The position numbers were made by a program, and so were the translations under genes. 64,000 nt of DNA from Sclerurus mexicanus. Taxonomy: Eukaryota > Chordata > Aves > Passeriformes > Furnariidae. Below are positions 49,700-61,700 of the stretch, one piece after another (the stretch's first letter is position 1; each line of letters opens with the position of its first letter). The DNA lies in NCBI GenBank assembly GCA_013396755.1, contig VWZF01003331.1, positions 65,617 to 129,616 of the forward strand, in the 5' to 3' direction. The notes beneath the pieces were generated by a model that saw only the letters and a program-made list of their open reading frames with translations, was not told the DNA's origin and did not search any database.

Positions 49700-51160
49700 G
49701 TTGTTAACTCGAAGAGCAGCCACACAGTTGCTGTGCATTTGGGGTACTCTGCCTTGGGTGCACATCCTGAAGCACCTTGCTCTCTGGGACAGGTATCAGC
49801 AGCGAGCTGCACGGCCCACACCTTACCTCGGTGGAGTCAATGGGGAGAAACGCACCAAACCCTAGTCTTGTGACCCTGGCCCAGCTTTGGCTCCACCCCA
49901 CAGAGCGCCAAGGTTCATCGTGGCCAGGTTGCCTGGGGCTGCCCTGCTTAAGGTACTGCAGCCAGGCAGATGTGAGGCACCAGTCCTCGTGCTGGAGGAC
50001 CGCACTGATATATCTGCAGAGAGCTGGTCTTCAGCATGAGCCCTCACCACCTGCACAGCCTCGGCTCCAGAGGAGCTCAGGTCACAGCAAGACAGCGTAT
50101 CAGAGGCAGAGGGACAAGCTGGTATTGCCTGACAAACAGACATAGGACTGGCCATTCCTTCCCCTCACCCCCAGCTCTTCTGGGGATCCCAGCTGGTGCA
50201 CCACATTTGGAAAACAGTTTGCTCTCCTGTAGCCTCCAGTGGACACCCCTGCAGCTGCACCTGGGAAGCTTTGCAGCGGCATTAGCCGAGACCCCACTGT
50301 GGTGGGCACCTATTCCTGAGAGCCTGTCATATCCCACCTTCCAAACTGTACTGACGGTAACAATGGGCACCATCCTTTCTCTGCCACAAGACAGCCAGGC
50401 CAGGTCCTCGCAGCGCTGCTCCCACACACCTTCCCTCCTCCCGAATTGCTGTGGGAGTATACACTGTGGAAACAGACCCACCCATAGTCCCTGGCTCTTC
50501 CCAAGGCTGTCAGGACAAGCACCAGCAAGGCATCATCTGGAGGACAGACAAGCCCCACACAGTCCGAGCCAAAGCAATGCGACCTACATCCAGCACCCCA
50601 ACTGCAATACAAAGTCTGCTCTTACTGAGACACCAATGCTGCCCTCCCCATGCACAAACACTCTAGGTGCAAAGGAACAAGGTGTTTCCCCCTAATTGCA
50701 GAGGTATGCCTGCAGGAAGCTCTGCTGGCAGATAAACCGCAGTGGTCCACAGGCGAGGGGCAGCTGGACAAGAGCCCTTCCTCAGTTTACCTGCTGGATC
50801 TCGTTCTGCCTGGCTGCATGGAGCTGAGTCAAAGGAAGCGGCTCCGAGGCAGGGAGCAGGCAGCAAAACAAAGGCAGGGAGAATACCAGCCAGCCCAAAG
50901 GAACAGTGGGGAAGCTGGTAATTGGGACGTGTGTGTTTGGCTTTCGCCAGGCTAGCAGGTTTGTTTTTCCCAGGCTGGAGTCCACACTGAAAGAGACATG
51001 GAGTTATTAAAGAACTCAACCTAGAAAGGAGAAAAAAAAAAGGAAAAAATGTTGCCAGCGACGGCTGGAGGTGAATCTCAAGTAAGGAGAGTGCAGTGGG
51101 AGCTTTCTGCTCCTTCCCAAGGGTGGAGATGCCTGGGAAATTATTTTCAACAGGCAAAGA
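49700..51160. other. GC-richer stretch with overlapping open frames
   Basis: Open frames of 122 and 219 codons (plus strand) and 134 and 164 codons (minus strand) overlap each other. Their translations are rich in Pro, Ser, His and Cys and show no domain, repeat or similarity I recognise. The simplest reading is non-coding DNA of higher GC content with few stops. Confidence 0.45.
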
Positions 51161-52734
51161 AAAACGAAGTTTAAATAAAATTTATTCCAGTGTACTTTTA
51201 TTTAGTCCTAGTTTAACTCATTTCTCAGACAGCAAAGAGCTTACTGGGCAGGATGCAATAGGTCCTGCTACAGAAAGGTAGAGCTGTGCCTTCCTGATCC
51301 CTTCCTTGTTGCAAGAAGATTTCTGCAGAGATGCAATTCCAAATGGGACCAATTGGTGAAGCAGACCCAGAGCCTTCCTCAGGAAGGAATTCCCTCACAG
51401 TGGGGCTGATCCTCAGTCCTTTTGCCAGGCAGATGGTACAAGGAGCTGTACATCTTCCTGCAGGTCCGCAGTGCTTCTTTCAGGCAGGATATGTGCAGGA
51501 GCTCAGGCCAGACCAAAAGTCATGCTCGTACACCACTACACCTGGGATACTTCATCCTGCTCTGGCCCAACACCCTACAAATGCCAGGTGTCAGAATAGG
51601 AGACTGCGATTCCCTATATGTACTTGCAAAGCACATTATAGATATAAAATTTTCAGTAAGGTAACCAACCACCCGGTGATAGGGAAGGAAAATATATTTG
51701 CATGTCCTTTCCACTTCAGTTCAGGGAAAACTCGCCTTGATCCTTTTGATTTTCACTTTCAAGTAAAGGTGATGTGAAATCCTGCTGTTGGACAGGCAGC
51801 CCTGAAGGGTGGGGAAAACAGCATACAAACAATGAGACCCAGGGGAAAAAATGAGACTAGTGGGAGCTGCTAGTGATCCTACACTGCTCCTCTGGCTTTC
51901 CTCCTTTAACCTACATGTGAGGGGCCCAATGGAGACAGAAGGAGATGCTGAGTGTGCACAAACCAGTTCAGCTGTGCTGATGGCAGCACAACTTCACTGA
52001 TTCACACCAGATGAGGGTTTACTCATCGGCAGTGTACTATCCCCTTTCCTAGGAGCCTATGCTTTCTCACATAGATTTGTTTAATTGGCATGGTCTCATG
52101 TGTTTAACATGAAGGAGGTCTTTCCAGTAGTCATGCCCCACACAGCATCTTGCTGGAGTCCTGAGAGAGGGAGGGGGAGGGCCAGACCATGAGCAACTTA
52201 ATTTGCCTCTCCTAGAGGCATCCCCCAACTTCGTAGATTGAGAACAGGAGAGAAAGGCAGTAACTCTCAAACTCTTTCCTAGACAAAACATATCCTGTTC
52301 TCCAAGGACTTTGCAAGAGTCTTCTCTGTATGGAGGAGTTCAGAGAGGTACTAACCACCCAGCACTGGCTGGAGGAGCATCAGAAACTAAACCAGTAACG
52401 CCATGAAACCACAGTAACATCACTGCTCCACTGCTTTAGCAACACAGTGGATTATGCTGAAAAGTGGTATATTAAGGGGTCTGCTGTAGGCAGAATTGTT
52501 GAAGTTTAGGCATCCATATTGACACCAACTATTTTGTTTACCTTTGTTTTGACTTTTGCTGTTACTCTGGTGTCTGCTAATATGGTAAGGAGAAAAAACT
52601 GTATTGGAATACAATACACAGAATTAAGAAAAAGTAATAGCTCACAGAGCCTTGGTTTCCTTCATATGTTGTATTTCTTTCGTATTATTGAACTTAAACA
52701 ACAGCTCATTACCAGCAACTCTTGGTCATTGCTG

Positions 52735-52766
52735 TTGGATTAGCTGCTTGTTGGATTAGCTGCTTG
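52735..52766. repeat. 16-bp perfect tandem duplication
   Basis: TTGGATTAGCTGCTTG occurs twice in immediate succession (52735-52750, 52751-52766). It is probably a replication-slippage duplication. Confidence 0.9.
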
Positions 52767-55700
52767 TCTGCACTTTTCTTTCTCTGAGACATTTTGAATA
52801 ACTATCATTAGGGAAACTTCCATCCCTTGTGGGGTTTTTCAAAACACACAGGCAGTTCCTGCCCAGGAAAAGCTGCAGAATTCAGAAGAGAGTCTCAAGC
52901 AGAATGAAACTCATGTTTCCCAAAACCAGACTGTGGTTGTGTTTACACAATTGATATTGAGCTGAATGTAGTATTGATGCTGTAGCACTTTCTTCAGGCT
53001 TTCGCCATTCCATCTGCGTGTTCCAGGAACATGTGGACAGGCTGCTGGGCCATGGGTTCACAGCAAGCAGAGGACCAGGGACATGTCTGTCTGTAGGTGA
53101 ATGTGCATGCTTCTGCTTGGCAGGAGAGACAACTGAATACTGCGGCTGCTGATTGCCCAAGTAAACAACAGGTCATGTCTCTGCATTCTCACTTTCCTAC
53201 CAAGGTCCTGTGTTCATGCCCCTCTTTCAGATCCTCCGTAACAAAACCAAACACCCCCATGCCAGAGCCCTGCAGTGGCCAGATGGCTAGAAGCACAAAC
53301 CAAGCAAGTATGTCCACAAGGTGAACTTCACTGAAACTGCTAAACATAGAACTTAAATGGATGGATGGTTAAGTAGCATGTGTTAGTTTTTCTGTATTAT
53401 TCTAATTACCATATATTTGTAACAAACATCAAATCAACTCCACCGTGTTTCAGGGCTTGTGCCTTTAGCCTTAAAGCTGACAAACATTAAGGATCTTTGT
53501 GATTTCATCACAGATATGGGATGGGTCAGAACTGATGAAAGACTCACTGTGCTGTTTGCCACCCAAGGGAATAGGAACTGGGTGTGATGGGGTAGCCACG
53601 GTTCCTCTCACACAAAGGTGAAGGTGGGAGGGTGGCAGGCAGCAGGATTTCTATTCTGCTCTGTCAGCTCTTTGAGGTTGTACTTTTAAGAGTCCAATTA
53701 AACCCTCAGTTCTGCTGGTTTTCTACAGTGGTCTAGAGAGCCTTTTTTCATTCACACAATTAAACATGCCATTCACTTTCTGACAGTTTTGATTTTCGCC
53801 TTTGTGACTGTACTGCAGTGCCATATCCTTGTAAGGCACTTTTTGTGACCACGTTCCAACCTCCAATGACACCGAGATAGCGGAACATAAGCCTATTTGT
53901 CATGCCAGTAACGGTGCTTCATGCCTATCAATATGAGGCTGTGATACGATTTTCTCAAAGCATCCCTATGTATCAATGCTGGATATTCCTACAGGTAAAA
54001 TCCCCACTACAGAGATGAAACTAATCCTGCCCTGCTCACTGCCAAAGCTGAAGCTGGCCATGGCTTGTCCCCACCCACAGACAAGGCACACGGCAGCGGT
54101 ACCTACCAGGTCTGGAGGCCACAGGGCTGCACAAGCCTGTGGGACCTTACCAAACAGCCACATCAGAAAGCGGATGGCCACCTGCAGAGCAGCCAAGAGA
54201 ACAGAAAGCAGGTGAGAAACACAGCCTACAGTGCTTGTGACCATGCAAAGCCTATTCTTTATGGTTCAGATGCATCCAAAGAGAAAACCTGCCTAAGAGC
54301 CTAGAAGGAAGCCGTAGATGGGGAACTGAACTCTCCTCCAGAGATCTACAGTAACATTACAGGGGACCATATCCCCTCCCCAGGGCACCACACCGCTTCC
54401 CACACGATGTTTGTGCACCTGACCTTACGTGATCACAATATAAGAGATATAGAATGCTCTTGGGAGAGTTACACAGAACCTGCAGCATTCCTTAGCCTAA
54501 ACTATTTGGCACAACATTCTAGTTGTAACACAAGGCTCATCATTTTGGGTAGCAGTGAATATCGTATGAACAGTAATTTTGTGTAAATATTCTCTTACAA
54601 AAAATGTTCATTGTTTGCTACACACAGATGGAGATTCAATGGTCTGAGATTCAACATAGATTTTGCCTTCTAGAAATATTTTATAAAGTGAGAGGTAATG
54701 GCCTGAGAATGATTAAACCACATTTAACAGAGTCTAAGCAATACCAAAATGATTTGAAATAAACAAGGAAAATACATCCAGTCTTCATTTGAGACTTTGA
54801 GAGGTTGCTAAATATCTGGCATGAAAGTATATGAGCTTTTTTTGTCTTAAGACTATTGTATCTGAAAAATAAGTGTGTGAATACATATTTGTTTGCAAAA
54901 TTTTTAAAGCTTTATTTTAATTGGAACTATGCACCCTTTAACATTTAATCTTGAATATTTCCTTTTGACAAGTCACTAAAACAAAGAGTGTATATTAATT
55001 CAGACAAGAGTTTCATTCATAGATGGTCAGCTACAACAGGATTATTTGCAAGTGCAAAGATCACTCACATGAATAAAGATTTGGTGGATCAGTGACTCCA
55101 CTGATAAAATTAATAAAATCCTTCTCCAGACACAATCCAGATCTGTTTTCTTGCTACTCATCCAAGCAAGTCTGCTTTTGTGTTGTTCCAGTTTAACTAA
55201 CTGAAAACACATAATTATTAATGAGAGTTCTGATAGGACAGGAGAGAGAAAACATGCTTCTTGGTGATCAACTCGCAGCCACAACAACAAAAAAACCTCA
55301 GTTCTGTGCAGGAAAAGTAACCCCCTCCTGCTACATTATTCCATTGATCTACAAACATTTACATCTCCTTTGTTAACTAGTTTTCTGTAGAAATTTTGTG
55401 ATTATTAAGGAACGCTCTTACAACTGCACCTCCAGAAACTTTAAGTTTAGACTGATCCAGTCTGAAAAAGAGGGTCTGTTTTTGTCTTTAAATCATGTTA
55501 TATGTGAAATCTGTTGGGCTTTTCCTGGACGTTCATGATTCATTGTAAATAATTCAAACTGGATTTACAAAGGAGAAGAAGAGGCTGTACAATAAACATA
55601 AGAACTGCACGGTACTATACCTCTGAAAGTCAAAACTAATGAAAGCATTTCATAAAGGCTACATAAAATGTTTTCTCCTCCTCTCCTCACACTGTTTTGT

Positions 55701-56217
55701 GATCAGATTGATGAAAACAAACTTTTGGAGAATTTCTATCCAATTAATAATAAAGTCTAATAAACAAATTGTTCTGGCTATGGCAAGAGAATAGCTTCAC
55801 CTGAATAAACTCCATCATCCACACTGTGCACTGAAATGAAACACAGACAACACTGGTAGCTCAAAGATAAACAAGAAACACATGTGAAGTGACACTGAAG
55901 GAACACTAAAGGTGCATTCCCCTCCATATGAGTAACAAGGCTGCCATGCACTACTATGGGAAGCTGAGACCAAGAAAACACTATTTATTTATGTATTTAC
56001 ACTTAAGGACTAGGCACTTTTACAACTGACAAGTGTTCTGAGTTACAGCAGTCAGTAACACATATTGAAAAGTCATGTCTGAGTTTTAATTTTCAGGGTT
56101 AAATACTATCTTCAACATACCTTATAAACATAATGATGGTGCTGCACAACACGAGCAGCTCCAGACACAATACAAACCTGGCTTTATGCACCCAATTTTT
56201 TATTAAAAAAATAATCA

Positions 56218-56269
56218 GTGGATGATCACTGTCATCCCTTCCAAGCTTACCCATTCTATGATTCTATAA
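56218..56269 (+). mobile_element. CR1 LINE terminal fragment
   Basis: ATGATCACTGTCATCCCTTCC followed by CATTCTATGATTCTAT: the last 50 bp of a CR1 copy with two copies of the terminal octamer (56253-56267). Confidence 0.8.
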
Positions 56270-57379
56270 AGAATTGCCCTAAGAACAATTAATGAGAAGC
56301 AGAGGACTCTGTTTTTATTAAGTATACTTATTAAAAACAGGATTCAAAGATGGAATCAACCAATGCAAGATTAGTAATTCATATATATTCTTTAAATCAG
56401 AAAAATGTGGAATTAGATCTGAACCTACCACAACCAAAGAGAACAGGCTTTTCCCAGTTATCTGTGTAGGTCATGTCAGATCCTTTAGTTAAACATTTCC
56501 AATATGTAAACATTATCACCAGTCCAGACTAATTCTAAAAGTGTACTCTAATCAGTTTCCCTACCTGAAAGCCTGGTGTAAATTAATACAGAATCAACAA
56601 CAGACCTTATCCTAAAGAGGTGTTTGAAGGTCTGACTGTTGAAAGCTCCCAGGACAACATATTACCAGCGCAAGCCACACTAGCAAGAATTCAGAAAAAT
56701 TTATTCTGTGGAACATCTCCAGTCCAAATCCTGACCAGTGATGAGATGAATTCTCTGCTGCAGTCACATCCATTCAACACTGTCACTGCAGCAGTATGCA
56801 ACTGGTATTATAGCTGCCATCCTTCCAAAAAGGATTATTAAGGAGTACATAACCAGTGACCACCAAAATAAGGACTGCAAACAACATCAGTTTATTTAAA
56901 CCAAAGTCAGCCCTGCATTCCCCAAAGATACTACTTTTTCATTGATCCCACTTGAATTATTATAAATTTCCTGAAAGGCTAAGACTTCTATTCTGGTGCT
57001 ATAGTTCCTGAAGGAAAATAGAGGAACTGTCCACAACTCCTCTGTGGAAATATAAAAGTATCCCACTTCATTGGATATGCTGGCCCTAGCAGTTGCCAGA
57101 GAGCTCAAAGCCAGTTTAACTACCTTCCCATTACTCAGAAGAGTAATTCCCAGCTCATGCACCAAAATTCAGCCACAGCAGACCTCCACTTTGGTCTTTC
57201 CATCTCCTAGTTAACAGGAGCTTTCCAACGAGGAACTGTGGCAAGGCGAGGGGCAGACAAGCCTATAGGTGGCACTCTTGCCCTGACTCAACACGAAAGG
57301 ACCACGAATCCCTGGTTCCCTTGGAGAGAGGCACATTTCAACCAAGAAAACCATTAAAAACATGAATTCCACAAGGCAC
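56270..57379. other. Intergenic region just downstream of POLR1D, no gene recognised
   Basis: AT-rich DNA with one 73-codon plus-strand frame (56620-56841) and one 89-codon minus-strand frame (56896-57165), neither recognised. A more GC-rich patch lies at about 57180-57330. Confidence 0.5.
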
Positions 57380-58470
57380 TTTCAATGAACATTTTCGACT
57401 TTATTGTCACCACGCTTGAAAACATAAACCTATGTTCAAAACAGTTATTTCTGAGAGCAGTGAAATACAAAATATTTCACACAGAAGTTTGTTACTGTAA
57501 CACAAATGGAAGTGAGATATAGAATACACTGAAGTGTACTGTTTGTGCTCCGAGTTACAAGTTTAAGAACTGTACCACTACAGAATTGTCACACAGGCTT
57601 AGAAAGTGAGCATTTGACTGTTTTAAGCGTCACCTCTGCATTTCTAGTATTACACATTTACTTTGAAACTTCCTAGCAGTGGACAGAGAACACGAAAATT
57701 CTGTTTTCAGGGTTTGTGTTGAAAGCACCGTGACAACAGACTGTTCAAACTACTTCCTTACAGAGGGAAGTCTAAACAGAGACAATTATTGCAGTTACAA
57801 CTTTCTAGGGGTAATGTTTATTACTATCTATGATAGATTTATGAATATACAATAACAAGCAAAATCAATGTTTTCTGGTAGTTCCTCCTGAAAAGCGAAG
57901 CCAGTGTTGCCCATTTAAAAATTGTTCCTTTTATACTAAAGAAAGCAATCTCTTATATTCTATAAAAAATGCATGTGCTTGGCCAGGCACCATCCAGTTT
58001 TCCCTTCCTCTAGATTCTCTAAAACGAAACTAACCCAAATAAGCAAAACTTCTTTATCAGTTAGCAGCAAAGGAATTCTGTAAACTTCACACAATTAATA
58101 GATCTCTGCTTAATTTAAGTTCATTTCCAAAAGAGTGACATGACTAAATAATTTGTATCAGGCAGTGACACACATATAACACTCCATCACCAAGACCCTT
58201 ACCTTAGCCAGGGGAGAGAGCAATGGAGAAAAGGGAAAGGAATGTCTGTTCTACAACAACTGAAGGATATATGTTGCACTTTGCTTTTCTCTTAAAGGTC
58301 CCAAAGAAAAGTTTTCTAAAGCTACCTCAAGGTTACTTCTCACACAAGCAACTTGGTTCCAAACTCAAGTTTGAACAGCATCTCTTCCTGAAAAACAGAG
58401 ACATCCCTGATCCCTTACACTTAATGACATTCCTGACTTGTAACAACACATACTTGTCACTCTCCTCTTC
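57380..58470 (-). other. POLR1D: POLR1D isoform 2 3' UTR (inferred)
   Basis: About 1.1 kb of AT-rich, repeat-free DNA follows the stop codon up to an AATAAA with a GT-rich downstream element. A second AATAAA at 57817-57822 would give a shorter UTR of about 660 nt. A 107-codon plus-strand frame (58223-58546) is antisense to the coding exon and not considered real. Confidence 0.5.
57400..57405 (-). terminator. POLR1D: Polyadenylation signal of POLR1D isoform 2
   Basis: AATAAA on the minus strand. It is followed by AAGTGCCTTGTGG and ATGTTTTTAATGG, a suitable GU/U-rich downstream element. Cleavage is expected near 57380. Confidence 0.5.
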
Positions 58471-58756
58471 TCATCGCTTGCTTGATCGCTTTTCATGCTT
58501 ATCCTTTGTGTGCTGGTTCCTGCTTTGGTGCCTTGGAGGAGAGTAGCTGACTCTCCTTCTGGACTGAAAGCTGGGAGTATATGGGTGAATTCTGCGTTTC
58601 TTTGGTTTTTCTTCTTTCCTGCTTTTGTTTGGCTCAGACTCCTTATTGTCTTCCTTTTGCTCACGTTCTTGGTCTTGTTCTTTTTGAGATGGTAACGTGT
58701 TTTTGATGGTATTAATAAGGAATCTTTTATTTGTACCAGCAAGAGGACATTTCAAC
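58471..58756 (-). CDS. POLR1D: POLR1D isoform 2, last coding exon (partial gene)
   Basis: This exon encodes the C-terminal 94 residues plus a split codon. The reading KCPLAGTNKRFLINTIKNTL, followed by a Lys/Glu/Arg-rich low-complexity tail with SYSPPR near its end and terminal EKRSSKR, follows human POLR1D isoform 2 closely (about 122 residues, ending similarly). The acceptor TTTGCAG|G at 58757/58756, with a pyrimidine-rich tract upstream, gives phase 2 and a Trp-Leu junction, equivalent to human Trp-Met. The stop TGA is at 58473-58471. This isoform shares only its first residues with the canonical RPAC2 subunit of RNA polymerases I and III and lacks the RPAC2 dimerisation fold. Its function is not established; the basic, probably disordered tail suggests nucleic-acid or protein contact. 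The upstream exons were not found in the window. Transcription runs towards GSX1, as in mammals. Confidence 0.9.
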
Positions 58757-61700
58757 CTGCAAAGACATTTAAAAGTGATCAAAAGACAAGATAAAAACAT
58801 CCCAAAACAAGTCTAAGATTTAAACTTCAGTGATTTTAAGACAGGTTTGTGATTTTGCCTTTCCTTGCATGCCACCTAGTGTAAACTCTCAGTACAGAAA
58901 AACATGTTCAAGGTTATCTCCATTCTCCTTCTGTCTTACTCTTCATGGGAAGAAAATTATTTCACTACAACACAGTGAAAATTCATGTGATTTTCACAGG
59001 GTAGTGTGTAAAAGGGGAAACAGAATGACAATATACTCGAAGGTTGGTGATGCTTAACTTAGGTATTCAGGAATCAAATATTTAGTAACATTTTCTAAGT
59101 CAAATCAGAATGGTTTATAAAGATCACCATCTTCTAAAGTCAGCATTATCTAATGAACTCTGATATTCAGAAAGTAAAATAAACATGCATGAAGAAACCA
59201 AATAGCTGTAGCAATATAACATGTAGTGAGGCATACCAATTTTAATTTATATCTGGCAACTACCTAAGTGTAGTATATCTTTTTCTTAAACAGAAAGGAT
59301 ACTTAACCAACTATTTTTCATTTTTTCTGACTCCCTCACAGCTTAACACTTTTTCACACAATTTATCAGCTAGTTTCAGTAAACAAGCATCGTACATTTC
59401 ATTTATCATACAGTTGGTATCAGCTATACTCTACTTATTCCCAATTTATCATCTTTTAAAGAACTGAATGAGAAAAAAATAAGTTTGAACACATTTCTAC
59501 AGAAGGCAAAAATCACTCTGAAGACTGTTTATAGTTGGAATTGCTGAACTGTTTGTCTTTACAATATTTTTGAGAGAACTTATGGGATTACTTTGAAAAA
59601 ATCAGAGCTGTTGGAGATCACACTGCCACTTACAGTCACGGAATCCTAACAAGACAATGTTAAGATCATCTATTCTACTGGCTTGTTGTGTGTAAGTGTA
59701 GAAACCATACCCTATTTAAAGACCTTTGACATCTCTGAACAATCAGAGGTCTCAGAACAACAAGCAAATTTCAACAAAGACCACATCTGATTTAGCATAC
59801 TTCATGACTTAACTGGACATGGCATTTACCATGCTTTGCTTCAGATCTGCCTACTAAGCATTCCTGATAATTGTTCTTGTCCTAAATCCTCAAAGACCTT
59901 AGGAGAGTAATTTTACAAGTATACATTGAACAGCCATGGTTTTTATTTCCACTAAGTATTTCATGACACATTTCTACAGCATAGCTAGTTTTAGAATTTT
60001 CTAAACTTTCTGCATAGAAAGCTACACTGTTTTGCTCACATCCTGATTAAAAGAATAATAGAAAAGTCTAGATCTTTATCTGGTATAGCTAATTTGTAAC
60101 TTAGGGAAACAGTATTTATCCTTTGACTGTATTATTGAGTAAAAACACAAGGCAGTAGAACACGGTTTCTGCTTCAAGCTACATCAGCTATGAATGTGGT
60201 GCTGAACATGCCATGGCACAGGTCACACTGAAGACATAACACAAACCAGCCAACATTTAAGTTCTTCATACGTCTTATGCAAGCATTGAACTGTTGTAAC
60301 GCAACACTTCCTACTAAGGAATGGAGCTTACTCTAGGCTGCACCCAGGCAAAAACTACTTCACATTTGTTCTCCTTCCTCTTGCTTTTTCTTAAGAGCTA
60401 ATGCATTGATTTAAGTGCTAATATATATAGCATCAGAAGGATACAATCTGCCCTAAATAAATTCATCTGGCTGAAGTATTGATTTCTTTTTGACACTATG
60501 AGTGCTGCCTGAGCTATACTAAGAATGAAAACTGATGAGAAATGCAGGACTTGAGAGTCAGCTAAGAGATGCCATTAGTTCACCATCATAGAGTGATAAA
60601 AGTGAGCCACCAGGCTTTCATGGAGCAGGAGTAAGTCACAGCACAGAAGAAAAACATTAGCCCTTAGTTTTATTCACCTCAGGCTTCAGCAAAGCAAACT
60701 CTGCCTTGAAGTCTTAAAGGAAATGAGATGTATGGCATGTGCTATGTTACACATGCACAAACACAAGTGCATGTTTACATATATCCATGGTACATATAGA
60801 ACTCAAAAGATTAAAAGTGAACGGTATTAATCCACTGATATCTTTGAGAGCATTTGTAATGGTCAGTAAATTGGTATCGCCAAAGACAAGCCTTTGGCTC
60901 TCTATAGAGTCTGATTCTGCAGTGCTCAATTCACTGACAACTTTGCCCTCAATGTGAGTTCTGAAGGGCTGGGAGGCAAGCTCAGCCCGTGCAAGGTGGA
61001 ACATAACACTGCTGACTAGTAAATAGTGCCACAGAACTGATTTGAGAAGCTTTTCTTTATAACAAACAACAACAAAAAAAAGGGAGGTTACATGAACATT
61101 ACAGTTTTGAACTGAAGTATGCCCCAAGCAGGGCTGCAAGTGTGACTAAAGCAAGCACACAACACAACGCTAGAGCAGTCTCATCTACAAAACAGACTCC
61201 AGTTCCATAGCAGTCAGTGTGTTCACTCAGCATTCAGGTTCACTTTTTGCTTTGAAGGCTCCAATAAGCCAAACCAAGCTACTCTTACCAACAGAACCTT
61301 CCCTCCCTTCACAGGTAAGTCTCACACACCTCAAAATCTCTACACTATGCAATGACCAAGATAATGCAATGCACTGTCAAAATACAATGGTAAATCAAAA
61401 TGCAATAACGTGTTTTAAGAAAAATTAAATCCATTATTGTGGACATAGGTCATATCCTAACTCTACTTTTAGGGCAACTTTATGCAATAACACAGAATTT
61501 CCAACCAACACCTGTCACCCAGTGCAGCAGTGACATTCAGCACAGAAATGTATGCACTATACAAGTTCTTAACAGCAAAAACATAGCAACACCATTTAAG
61601 ACACAAGAGTACAGTGCTATACACCACAGTCTTTTCTCTGCTTTGTAACTGGACATATCAAACAGGCTTGGCACAGTAAGGCTTATCATACAAAGTGAAG

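Larger units (their letters stand above)
47435..56217. other. Intergenic region, no gene recognised
   Basis: Unique DNA. It includes a motif-rich block at 49.0-49.45 kb, a GC-richer stretch with few stop codons at 49.7-51.2 kb and a short tandem duplication at 52.74 kb. No coding exon is recognised. Confidence 0.55.

Noticed and set aside
53966..54244. A hydrophobic 92-codon minus-strand frame with a plus-strand CAG|GTGAGA donor-like site near 54210
   Set aside because: One donor-like sequence without a matching acceptor or recognisable coding sequence is not enough to call an exon.
56620..56841. A 73-codon plus-strand frame downstream of POLR1D
   Set aside because: Composition looks protein-like, but there is no recognised family, no splice support and no promoter.
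59625..59690. CAGTCACGGAATCCTAACAAG...GATCATCTATTCTACTGG resembling a reversed CR1 end
   Set aside because: The match is too diverged and lacks the octamer repeat and the body of the element.
61300..61330. Consensus donor CAGGTAAGT on the plus strand inside the POLR1D intron
   Set aside because: It is on the wrong strand for POLR1D and the preceding open frame is unrecognised.
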